This document shows positions 1 through 12,200 of a DNA stretch of 27,141 nt, in pieces. The notes below the pieces were generated by a model, which did no database searches, was not told where the DNA came from, and saw only the letters and a program-made list of their open reading frames with translations. The DNA comes from Mnemiopsis leidyi (taxonomy: Eukaryota > Ctenophora > Tentaculata > Lobata > Bolinopsidae): NCBI GenBank assembly GCA_000226015.1, contig JH154466.1:1-27141 (forward strand). Direction: 5' to 3'. Made by a program: the position numbers and the translations under genes. The first letter of the stretch is position 1; each line of letters starts with the position of its first letter.

Positions 1-187
1 ATTCGTCAGTAACTAGATAACTATTCGTCAGTAACTAGGTAACTATTCGTCAGTAAGTTGGTGACTATTCGTCAGTAACTTGGTTACTAGGTAATTATTC
101 GTCAGTAACTTGGTTACTAGGTAATTATTCGTCAGTAACTAGGTAACTATTCGTCAGTAACTAGGTAATTATTCGTCAGTAACTAAC
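1..187. repeat. 22/30-bp minisatellite abutting the exon 44 donor
   Basis: Eight tandem units beginning ATTCGTCAGTAACT, of 22 bp, with two 30-bp variants carrying an extra TGGTTACT-type insert. On the transcript strand the first unit supplies the exon 44 5' splice site GTTAGT, and later units read GTTACT or similar at the same place. Confidence 0.9.
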
Positions 188-275
188 GGGGCATTGCAGG
201 GGTGATAATCTCCAACGCCTGAAAAACCACGTTTCTGCACTCCAGGTTGTGGGCTTTAAGGAGACTGTGGAAAAC
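188..275 (-). CDS. TRRAP: TRRAP exon 44, last exon in the window
   Basis: Acceptor TCTCAG, phase 0 in, phase 1 out. VFHSLLKAHNLECRNV matches VFHSLLKAHAMEARAI. The donor GTTAGT is the first unit of the minisatellite at 1-187. The rest of the gene lies left of the window. Confidence 0.92.
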
Positions 276-3200
276 CTGAGAACGATAACTTTCAAGGACA
301 ATTAAACTATTACAACACTACATATTAGTAAAATTGTCTTAACGAGTACGGTTTAATGGGACGCTGTGAGTTGATATATCCAGGCACAAACCAGTTTAAC
401 TCCTGTCAACAAAGCTCAGGTTCGAGATTTATTTTTCATGAACAAAGATAATTCTCCTAGAGGAGTTTATCAAGCTTATTGAGTTGAACTTAGATTTGAT
501 GACTGATGAGGTATTTGACTTTCGGTTCCATTGAAAATAGATTTTACAGGATAATGTGACAAAAAACCTTGGTCGATACAGATTACTGTTTACTGAATCG
601 AAGATAAATATTGGATTAAAACTCGCCCAATTTTAACTCCTTTACATAATTTATTAAGCTAATTTGTTTAGTTATTGTTTGTCTAGATGCAGAAGATTAC
701 CTGAATGACAATCTTCTTCATGATGGGAAACTTGCTGATGATAAGAGATAAGACCAGATGTCCATAGTACTTAGTAGTCGGATCCTGACTAGACTTGGGT
801 AGCATGCTCGGCCAAGCGTACTTCATCAGCTTCCGCAGCTTGTCTCCCTCTAAAGTGGACGTGCCCTTACAACATCGAAATTCGGGGCAATTGGATATAT
901 TTGCAAATATTTATTGGATGTCCTATCTAAAAATAGCAATGATACCTAATTTGGGCTTTTCTCGTTTTAGCCCCCCCACCCCCCCCCCCCAACCAACTCA
1001 AAACCCAATGCCAGAAACTCCATCCCTCCCCCAAACTCTGGGCTTGTTCCCTCCACTCACCCTGTCTTCTAGTACTGTTTGTAGGGTGGATGTACTCGGC
1101 TGCGTGTCTCACAAACTCAGCTGATAACTTCAATAAGTGGATCCGCACCACGTCTAATATGTCCCTTTCGTCAACAATTATCTGAAATTGTTTTGGAAGG
1201 TCAGTACTACATTTTCAGGAGGTAGCCTGGTTAAAACGTGAAATTCTGCGAATCTGGCCACCAGGTTAACCGACAAATGGCCGTGAAGGAACTTACCCTA
1301 TTTTCAGGGTCCATGAAAACGTTAATGATGTTTTCCGCGGGGTTCGGATTCCCGTCCGGACCGGGCACTCCCTCGATAAGTTTCTCGGTATCGTTTTTCT
1401 CAAAGGAGTACTGGAACATGGGAACTATGATGTACTGCAGTATTTTTCCTGTAAATAAAAATGTGGTGATAAGAGCTTAATGAAATACATTTATCAGACA
1501 TGGTGTGCCCCAAAACGTTTTCATTTTTGGAAATCAAGTTGTAAGGGGATAAATTTCATCAGAGAGATAAAAACAAATCGTTGTCCTGAGGCTCTGAAGA
1601 TTGTCTATCGTCATTTTTAAACGACTATCTTAGCAAGTGAAAGGCCATTGAACTGCGGCGTCAAAGCTGCAACCTTTTCTGATAATCACCTCACAGTACC
1701 GGTTGAGTAAACTGAAAGTTCTAGTTCCGAAATGTGATACAGGAGACTTCTGGTTGTCGGTTGAGTAAACTGAAAGTTCTAGTTCCGAAATGTGATACAG
1801 GAGACTTAAAAGTTAAAATCACGTGCAACCGTCTCGGCAGAGATTTTGTCGCAGTATTGAATTACACAGTTTAGTTTATTGTGGATTGGACCGGTTAACT
1901 TAAGGCCTACAAGTCTGATACGTTTCCTTTAACTTATTTGTTCTCTCCGATTATCAATACTTTAGTCTTTAGATTATATCATCATCCATTGCCATTAGTC
2001 GCTTAAGTTTTATAGAATTTAAAAAATATTGACGTAGTTGATTTTACGCTTTTACGATGGATAGTACCGCTTGTTTGTCTAGTTTGTAATTTCAATGTTA
2101 AACCACATCAACAGCTAATAATAACTGCCAATACGGTATCTACAGCATGATGGCAAGAGCTTTTGACTACCAAGCAGGTTTCATAAACATGACGCTCTAT
2201 CAAAAGCATGATAAAGATGACAATCTTAATCTGAATTAGCTGAACTCATATGAATGTACCTCATTTCGTTACACAATACACGATTGTTGTGTCTATGTAA
2301 CATTTATACGACACACATCACATTAACCCACATATTCGTGACAGGAAGTTACACTTAACCGACCGAAAGTTCACCTGCGAAAATGCCTAAATTTGCTTTG
2401 TTGAAAGTATTAAGTTTTAATACTTTCAACAACTACTTGAATACAAATAATTTGAGTGTGAACATGATCATTGATAAAATGATTGAAATATTACGGTAAT
2501 CTCGCGTTTCACTTGCTACAAGATGAACGTGACAACTCTATTAGTCCTATTCATCATAAAACTGACTAAGAAGTCCCTATTTTACACACCATGCTTAAGA
2601 CATCTGTGACATTCATATCGTGAGATTTTGGTACGATTTGTTAATACAAAATTACACGCAGAATTAAATTCGCAATAATAAGCCATCGTTATCTCACCAA
2701 AGCAGATCTCTGAATAAGCTTACGGCACTTATATTTTAAGTAAGTAATTGAAATTACACAACGAACCAAGACTAAAATTTGTTTTAATAACATCATGAAA
2801 TTAATTCTCTCAATCTTTGTAATTCCCCAGCGACAACAATGTCTGAACAAACAATGTCAGTGCAGACAATTCCAGAACAAGCCATGTCACAACAAAGAGA
2901 AATGCTAAAACAAACTGTGATGATCAAGATAAAAGACGGAGACCCACTTATCGTATCCAAACAAAGACTTCTTGCAGACAGCCGAATGTTCAGATATCTC
3001 ATTGACGAGCTTAAATTTGACGAAATTGAAATGGAAGACTTCTCCACGGAAACCGTCAGTCTCTTCCTAACTGTTCTTGACGATAAAAAATTGGAGGAGA
3101 TAGATGAGCCTATGTTTCGTGAAATACACAAAGTAAGTGTGGTCTTCGAGGTTGACTGGTTAAAATGCGATTGCCGCAGTTGGTTGAGTGTAAAGATTGA

Positions 3201-6200
3201 CTCTGCCGAGGAGGACCGGGATAAAGTGTTTGTGTTTAAGGAGTGTTGGTTCATCATCAAGAAGTGGGACGATGGAGAAATGATAGATAAATTAGTCTCG
3301 ACATTATCGTACAAAGACAATTCTTCTTTCATTACAGATTACATGTCCGATATTGAAAAACTGGAATTTGGACAGATAGATATATTGTTGGATCTAGGTG
3401 GATGTGACACAGAAACATTCCTCATGATCATCCTCCACAATGTAACTGGAAAAACAAAATTAAGTGAAAAAGTAAAGTATGTTCTTCAGAACATAAATTT
3501 GGTTTCGTGTTGTCAACTCAATAAGGAACTTTACCTTAAGGTAATCGAAACTATATCAGACTTATCGGAAATAACCGTCACTGACTTGAGGATTGTTAAC
3601 AGATTGTTGACACGCACAGCTAGATTGGTAGACTCCAGTGAAAGGGGGAAAAAAGAACGAGCAACTCTGCTTTATGATACGCAGAAAGGCGCGAAGCTAT
3701 TTGAAAGTTGTATAACTGTGACTGACATTACCAGCGCTGTCACTAACAATCTTGTCACATCAATGTTTGTGGTTATAGAACTTCTACTTTGGGTTTTCTT
3801 GAAATATACACCAACTAGTGTGGAGCTAAAAATGTTTTTAGCGAATCTCGCTGAAGTCTGCAGTAATAAAAGACTGCAGAAAGTATCACGGCAATATTTA
3901 CACACCATCATATCAGCATTGAAGTATTCCAACCTTGAACAAAGTGAAATACTCGTAGCACTACTGACTGAGATAAAGCACCATGATAAATTGTGTACGA
4001 ACAACGAGAATGTTATCATAAAACGACATAAAGAGATAATGGTGATAGAAGGTAGAGAATATGACGAATTATATAAGTTTCAACATCCGTTATCAGCATC
4101 ATGTACACAGTCTGATAGTGAATGTGGGTTTATATTGAGGTACAGTACACAAGGAGTTAACGATGCACTAAAACTTTGTATAGACAAAGAAGACTACACA
4201 GAGAGTGGGATTCACTTCCATGATGTCATCTCTACACAAGACATGCACTGTTATGATACATATACAGGTACATGTGAAGGTAAACAGATAACAGTAGTAG
4301 GTTGGATGTGGTGGTGGCACTGGTTACCTCACATAACATACTGGGAGTATACAGGGCGTTATATAGCGTATAATGTGAGCGAATATCTCGTAGCGAAACG
4401 AAAATAGCTACAAAAAATGTGCATTACGGAAAAATGAACCTTAAATCGGATTTTTAACAATTTTAAGTATTTAAATTTGTCGGGAATATTATGTGACAGA
4501 CACATTTTTTTAATTATAATGCTTAACGTCTTGGCAGCAACTCTTATTAACGTTTAGTTGACGACTTGACGTAACGTTTAGTTGATTAAGTTTAGTTGAT
4601 TAATTTAATTGTGCTTGTGGTGTTTTACTGTAGTATGTTACCAACAATGCATCGAACTACCTGTGCGATACAATCTTTGTCGTAAACACGCACAGTGTGC
4701 GTGTTTACGACATAGCTTGTATTTTTCAGAAAATTTAGTCGAATTTCACTTCTGAAACTATTTATAAATACTTGGGACAGGAAATAGTTTGGAGCAATAG
4801 CATCGTGGCAATATGAGCCAAATTTTGACTCGATTATAAAATATCCGTCAGTTTGAACAGCTTTTGAATTTCATTGTGCCGTTTCATTATAATTTACATT
4901 TATGCATATTTGTCATGTTACCTTTATCCGCACAATCGCACTAAATTCAATGGAAATCATATATATTTATATATATCATCAGTCATCACCAAATATAAAC
5001 AGCGGAAGAGGGTCAGAGCGACAATCTAGCGGATTCCAGCACATGATGAATGATGATTTTTACATACTACTTGGAGACCATAATGCACATATTTTACCGA
5101 ACGGAAAATGCAAGGGTCAGACTTATAAAAACGGAAAACTCCGTAACCTGGTAACCAAACTATTGCCCTAAAAAAATTTTCGTTTTAGGACATAAGTCTA
5201 ATTGTCGGACTGTATTCCTAATTCGTGTAGCAATTGAAAATTTGAGACACCTCCCCACGAATACCGTTCTCTATAAGAGAACGGTATTCGTGGGGAGGTG
5301 TCTCAAATTTCTAACCCTATTTCTCTAATTTTAATGCTCCCACCTTTGTTTTTGGAGGTCAATCTGTGTCCAATGGACAATTTGGGAGTATTTCACTAGC
5401 GAGAACTAAGGTATGGCCCAAAAATTTTGAGGCTCTACCTTATTTCTCGGTAGTGAAATACTATGGATACAGATTGATCTCCAGAAACAAAGGTAGAAGC
5501 ATTACATTTAGAGAAAAGGGGTTTCAAATTTGAGACACCTCCCCACCAAAACTGTTCTCTATAGCATCATGATTTCGGACAACACTCCAACAGTCTATTT
5601 GGTGGTCACATATCCAAAGAAAACTTTATGAGTGCTGGTAAAGGCAATCACCCTTGCCACTTTATCTAAACCTCCATTACTCTCCCTTCTCACTCTAGAA
5701 ACAGGCGAAGCAATCCTAGTTGTTATCATCTATCTGGTCTACTATAGTTGGACAGAGTATCTCAATTTAAACAGTTATACAGTCCTCAATGACTCACCCT
5801 TCAGTTCCTGAGTCCAGCGTGGCTGTCTCCCCTGTACGTGCGGTACCTGGAATATCTCCACAAACTTGAAGAAACACGACCTCCGTTGTTCTATCGTGAA
5901 ACTGAAACGTGGAACTGAGTTTCTGGCACTGTTTAAAAATAAAATGCTTCTAGGCCGGGTACTGCTTTATTACAAGAAAAGCGCTGGGATAAATACGAAA
6001 AAAACTCAGGGGGTCTTGTCTTTTGCTCACCCTTCGATAACATTGTTCTGTATGTGGTCCTGAAGGAACTTAATGTTGGGAACGTATATGGCGTCGTAGA
6101 TTCGCAACAGCTGGAAGAGAAGCTCGAAGTCGTTGGGGGTACACTGCAGGTATCGAAGTAGACACTTTGCAAGTAACTGGGGATTTAGTGTTGGGTAGTT

Positions 6201-9200
6201 TTTCGGACCTTAATTGAGAACTCGGACTTGGAAGTGGACAACTGTTTTCAAATTTTCAGATGGAAAAAGATGACTCGACAACTGAATCTGCAGTAATCAT
6301 CGAGATCGTAACAAAATTCAAAACCAAAAGGTATTGCGCATTTTTGAATTTTTAACATAAACACCAACAATCAGCTGGCTTAAAACGAGCTCATCTGAAA
6401 CATTAGGTTAGGAAGTCCTCTCATTTCAGCCCTTACCTTGGGTTCCAACCACTGATGGGTAGGAATCTGTAGCTTGTCAGGGTTCTTGAACCGCTCCTGA
6501 AATTGTGGCTGATTCCAGACGGCCCTCAAATGATTCACAATCTCTAGGTTCTTGGAGAGGAAGCCCATGTCGTGTTTCACAAGCAGAGAGATAATCAGAG
6601 TGCCCTGAGGGGTATGAGACACGTGAAAACTTTAAGAAGTGTTTTGTAGGGTGAAAAAGTTGAAGTCACTGGGAACTTGCTCTGGTCATTTTGCGGTGAG
6701 GTGAATTCAGACGATTGACAGTGACAGATTGAGACATTCAGATACCGATGATGTTTCAGATACGGGTGATGTAACGCGAATAACTGATGATGTCATAACT
6801 TGCGGAATACGCACCTGGAACAAGACCTCCTGGTAACGCATACTGATATCGGAGATCGTACTGAAGTCCCCGTCATGGGTTTGTTGACTTATCGCACTCA
6901 ACAGATTCATGGGCATCCCACATAGGTGGTCTCGTAGAGGCCCTAAGTATTAATTTTCGTTGTTAGTTAAGGTTAATCACTTTTTTTCTCATAAAAATCA
7001 AGAATTTAAGAACAAGAAGTTCTTAAAAAGATCATAAGTATGAAAAACGGGCACCGAATAATAAGAATTTCGTAAAAAGATTGTCAGTATGAAAACGGCA
7101 AAACAAGCATAAAAAGAACATTAGTATGAAAACAGGAAAACCTCCGTCTTTGTGCTTCAGGAAGTTGTAAAACATCCTGTTCATGCTGGGTTCATGAAGC
7201 TCTTTTAAAAACAAATCTATCGCATCACCCGGGTGTTTCAGGACGTATTTAAACAGCCCCTCCTGAAATAAAGAGCGTTAGGTTTATTTGTTTGTCTGCA
7301 ATAGACCCTGTAATCTGTATGTTTGTTGGTCAGTTTGTAAGGACAGCAGACTGAAGAAGAAAAAATATACTGGCATGGGACGTACAAAAAATAGGCAGGT
7401 TATGAATCAAGCAGAATGGCTGGCCATCATGAATTCATTCCGACAAACGAAATGGACCAAGCTAGGTACACACACACATACACGGACTAACACAAGGACA
7501 AACAGACGGACGGACAGATTCAAAATACACAGCATAGTCAGTAGTCAGATCGTGTAAGTTGGAAAGCATCTAACCTGGAAAGGACTGCCGACCTCCACGT
7601 TAAGATACTTCTCAGCCCTCACAACAAGGGAGATCAGAGTGCTGAAGAAGTTTCTGGAAGGCGGGGGAACAAGGTGGAACGTGTTGATGATCGCTTTACA
7701 GCGCAGTATCTCTTCGGAGAAGCCGTTGGGTGTTCGCTGAAAATAATCGAGATTGCAATGAACTGTGTCGTATTTAATAAGAATACTTTGAGTAGTTTGA
7801 AACAAATTAACATTTTTATCATTCATAAGCACTAAGCTTGACAGTAAAAATAATCATATCAACGCCCCTATTAAGAACGGGAAAATTTAAACGCAGGACC
7901 TTGATAGATAGCTGGTGGGGATTAGCTGAGAAAATATAATTGTCCATCCATTTCTTGAGGTGCTTAAGCAGCTGATCACACAGCTTGTCGTTAAACAGGG
8001 TCGAGAACAGTTCCATCAGATGGGTCAATACCTGCAATTTTAAAACAGTTGACAGAGCGTTTATACATTTATAAGGTCCCGACTATTCGAATAACTAATT
8101 AATATTTATCAGTAACCAGAGGTGACAAAATAATGATTTGTCCTAATGGGAGTTGCCCCAGAGACACCGATGCAGGTTGTCCCAGCAACAGGTGTTCCCA
8201 GAAACGAGGCAACCAACCTCAAGAAGATGCACAGTGAGATGTTTCCAGTCGGTCAGCTGTGTCAAAAGCGGTCGTATCTCTTTGTGGACCGTGTCCAGGA
8301 CGATGTCTTCCCTCTTGTTCCGCTGATAGAGCTGTATCGCGTCTTTAGCACACAGTTGGAGTTCCTTGTCTGTACCCGTCAGAATGTCGTACATAACCTG
8401 ATAATGTGAGTGTGAGATAGTCAGCCAAATTGTAAATATTTTGAGGGATTATGTTGTGAAAATAGACAGAGAGCTAAGTTCATAGGTCGGTATTAAACAA
8501 TATTGTAGGGTAAACAAGCTCTGTTTCAAGAAACTGGTGTTGCTATACGTACTTAATTATATCTAAAATCTTGACTTTGTTTTGCAGACGGATAATCATA
8601 GGATACGCGTTCCTAACACAATCAAGACAATCTGTCATTTACGTGCTTCACCTTGAAAATTTCAGGTTCATGTTGAGTCAGATAGTGACAATACGACAGC
8701 ACTTTAAGTGCAGTCTTCTTTAGCAGGGTGATGTTGGAAGATTTCTTGTAGCAGCTGTATTTGTTCAGCAGTTCCTGCTGCGATAGACCGCAGATCATCA
8801 AGATTTCTTCCAGCTGCTTCTTTCTGCCCTGTCCTTCTGCTGTTCCCTGGAGAATAGTGTATCAGCTAAGGTAATGATCAACGGGGGTAAAGGTGATATG
8901 TATATTTATATAATGTGCACTAGGTAGGTTCAGAAAATCAAAATATGTCCAAATAATTACAGTACAAAGCTAATCTGTTGCTCCCTATGCCCAATAACCA
9001 CAAAAACGACATTGTGCACTGGAGATCGTTTTCCAGCAGGTGATTTTGGGTTGATTAATGATTAAGTACACCAAGAAATATGCGAGAAAACATTCAGACA
9101 TTTAAACTTACCGTTACATCTAAGGTTATCAGTCTGGGCTCCAAAGATGAGCAGAAAACGATGGATTCCATGCAGGCAAGCTGCTTCGTCTCAGGAAGAG

Positions 9201-12200
9201 TAAACATTGTTTGCTTCTTAGGCCACACCTGATAGTTTATTTATTAGTAAGCTATGAACAGTAGCTCAGGTGGCTACATAAGGTAAATGAAATGAATCGT
9301 TAAATTGTCCTCACCATAAATCCAACACAAAATCTGGCGTGTGATGAGTTACTAACTCAGAGTTAGTTTGAATAAATAGCTAAGGTCATCATTGTAAAAT
9401 AGAATAGACGAAGAATTAAAAAAAAAGTTTAAATTAAAGCTATGCTTGTCCAAGTGAAGGGGTCCTCTCTTAAGGGTCGTCTCATAAACTTTAATTTGTA
9501 TTCCATAATTTCTACAAAAGTAGGGTGTAACATTGCGTGCTAATTTGGCGCGTAAACCTGAATGTCCAATCGATTTCGGTTTGGCGGCCGCGCGATACGA
9601 AATGACGTCCTCACTGGCTTCATTAACAAACAAAGAATCAGAGGAAAAGGCAACCAAATTTTTAGGATATTAGCACAAAGAGGGTTGCTACCACAATCAA
9701 ATCCAACAGTATGTTCCCTGACATTCAATTGAAGTTGAAACCAACTGCACTTATAACTCGCCCACAAATAACTCGCCCACTCTGCACAATGAACCTAAAA
9801 CTACTACATCAAGAATCAACCTACAGTTTCAGTTATAAGGTCTTTTGGGAGAGGTTCGAGCATTTCTTTGACGGTTTTACCCGTAACTTCTGACAGGACC
9901 ACCAGAGCTTGTCGTGCCTGTTTTCGGACTACCGGGTAAGGGGACATGATGTCCTTAACAAGCAGGTGAAGGACACTGTGTGACACCTGAAAAGTATAGG
10001 TTATTTAAACACCATATACCATAACCAGGTTAACTGGGTTACAATAATTATTAACTAGCTGTTAAACCTTAAACTTTACCAAACCAGTGATTAGGGTAAG
10101 AAGTAAAAGTTTATCTATTAAATGGGGAAGTGTCAGTACCTTCTCCTGGGCTGCGCTGATAGCCGGAACCGGGCTGGGGGTGTTACAATGTCGCATTATC
10201 TTCTCGTACAGAGACTGGGCACGGCCCATAGTACCGTAGGAAACTTCTTCGTGTAGATCTGGGGGGGGGGGGGGTGTTATGTAAGGGGTATTAGATGTTA
10301 GGGAGTGTTAGGTGTTAGGGAGTGTTAGGTGATAGGGGATGTTAGGTAGCTATTTAAGAGTTGTGTAGTCAGATTTAAATAATCAGTAATGTTCAGTAAT
10401 TATTCAGTCAATAAGTCAGCGCTCAATATCCAGTTTAGTATACACAGAATTTGCAGTGTTATATATTGTTTCTATATCAGTGAAAATAGCAAGTGTAGAA
10501 TTCGAGGTAGATCTGAGACCGAAGTGAGTTTCAGACTTCTTCGTAATTACCTATCATGATGTAGATAGTAGCGTTGATGAACAGCTGCTGATTACGAATC
10601 GTCCTGGGATAAATTTACACTGTCAAAACGACAGGTTTATTTTACACATCATACTACTCATCACACTACACATCACACTACGACTAAACGAACAAGGAAA
10701 AAAACTGTGATTTACTATCATAGGTGCTGACTGCAGACATCATTCAGAACTTTATACAGGGCATCTCCAAATGAAAGACAGATTGGAACCAACAAATTAA
10801 GCGGAAAAGATCACATAAAATCACAAGTAAACCATAGCAAAGGAGCGTTGTTGATCAACCACTCAATAGCCGTTACTCCTCCCACTTTTGTATACCACGC
10901 TCGCTCGTAACACAGACCACACAACTTGTCCACCAGCACGTCGAAAAAGGGTATTTGAAACGCTCTCTCCGCTGATCCTGGTGTAGTGTGTTTTAGTGGG
11001 TGGGTTAGATTTGTATTGTATTTGTTACACCTGTACCCAGGCGTTTACAGTTATACTGAAGGTGGGTTAGAAACGCTTGGTCAGCTCAGAAAGTCAGGGA
11101 AGAGAGCATTGCGCAATGCACAATGTGAATTTATGCTGTAGATTTACCAAATAGAAAATTGCAAGATTAAGAAATGAAATATTAAAAAGCGCAAGTATGG
11201 CATTTAAAATGACAAAATTATAAAGTTTCTTACATACATACATGTTACATGGCGATATCTCCATCCAAAAGGATTAGTCTGCAGACTAACAGACTAACAG
11301 ACGCAGACTAAAGTTTCTTACCTAGGATGTACTTGCAGGTTTCAGTGACCAGTCTGATTGCCTTCTCCCCGATATTAGCCAGCTCGCTCTGTTCCGACCC
11401 CATACACTCTGCTATAACGTCCACCAGCACGTGCACGTCCAGCGAGTTTGTCGACTGTAAAGTCATGTCATGACACGTGATATGCGGTTATGACGCGTGA
11501 TGTGACGTGATGACACGTGATGTGACGTCTTGATACGTGACGTGACGTCATGATACGAGATGCGACGTATTGATACGAGATGTGACGTCATGATACGAGA
11601 TGTGACGTCATGGTACGTGATGTGACGTCATGATACGTGATGTGACGTCTTGATACGAGATGTGACGTCATGATACGTGATTTGACGTCATGATACGTGA
11701 TGTGACGTCATGATACGTGATTTGACGTCACGATACGAGATGTGACGTCACGATACGCCTCAGGCCTAACCAAGCTTGGTATTTCCAAAGCCAAATAAAA
11801 CTAGATACTTGACGCAGTGGAAACGTTGGTTAGTTCCAACATCAAACATAAGACCCGACAATTGCAACTTCACCTTCTTAACTTGGTGAACAGTGACTAC
11901 GAACTCTCAGGTACCAGGATAATTTCTAGTATATGGCCTCGTATTGGTAAAGTGTTTCAGTATGCAGACCTTGAAGCCAGTAAGAAGATGATTCTACAAC
12001 GTACCAGGAGTGATTTGTTGAAGTTAGGTATTACTGAGGCTAAGAGAGATGAAGCAAAAGCACGTTGGGATTTGTTGATTGCGGAGGAGAGATTTAAGGA
12101 ACAGTTATCGGAAGATGAACAGGCGGCCCTAGATAACAGAGTAGGTTCTAGAGTCAATCCTGAAATCCGTAGACTGCAGAAGAAAATGGATAAGAAGGTT

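Larger units (their letters stand above)
1449..2830. other. Left part of large TRRAP intron 40, 5' flank of the BTB gene
   Basis: About 1.4 kb of AT-rich DNA holding a 58-bp tandem duplication and a hairpin repeat (listed separately). No coding sequence recognised. The BTB gene promoter should lie here. Confidence 0.6.

Noticed and set aside
795..1124. 109-codon plus-strand Pro-rich frame
   Set aside because: Antisense of exons 42-43 plus the poly-C tract.
2793..3332. 179-codon minus-strand open frame opposite the BTB gene
   Set aside because: Low-complexity Ser/Ile-rich antisense shadow of the BTB codons; no family resemblance and no splice support.
3672..4019. 115-codon minus-strand open frame
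   Set aside because: Also an antisense shadow of the BTB gene.
7288..7557. 89-codon plus-strand frame
   Set aside because: Low-complexity CA/GGACA tract within intron 35; not protein-like.
9352..9767. Minus-strand frames of 101 and 75 codons in intron 30
   Set aside because: They match no family and do not fit the TRRAP phase; kept only as an unexplained intron.
11461..11757. Possible CRISPR-like array
   Set aside because: Contiguous 20-bp tandem units without unique spacers in a eukaryotic intron; it is a minisatellite.
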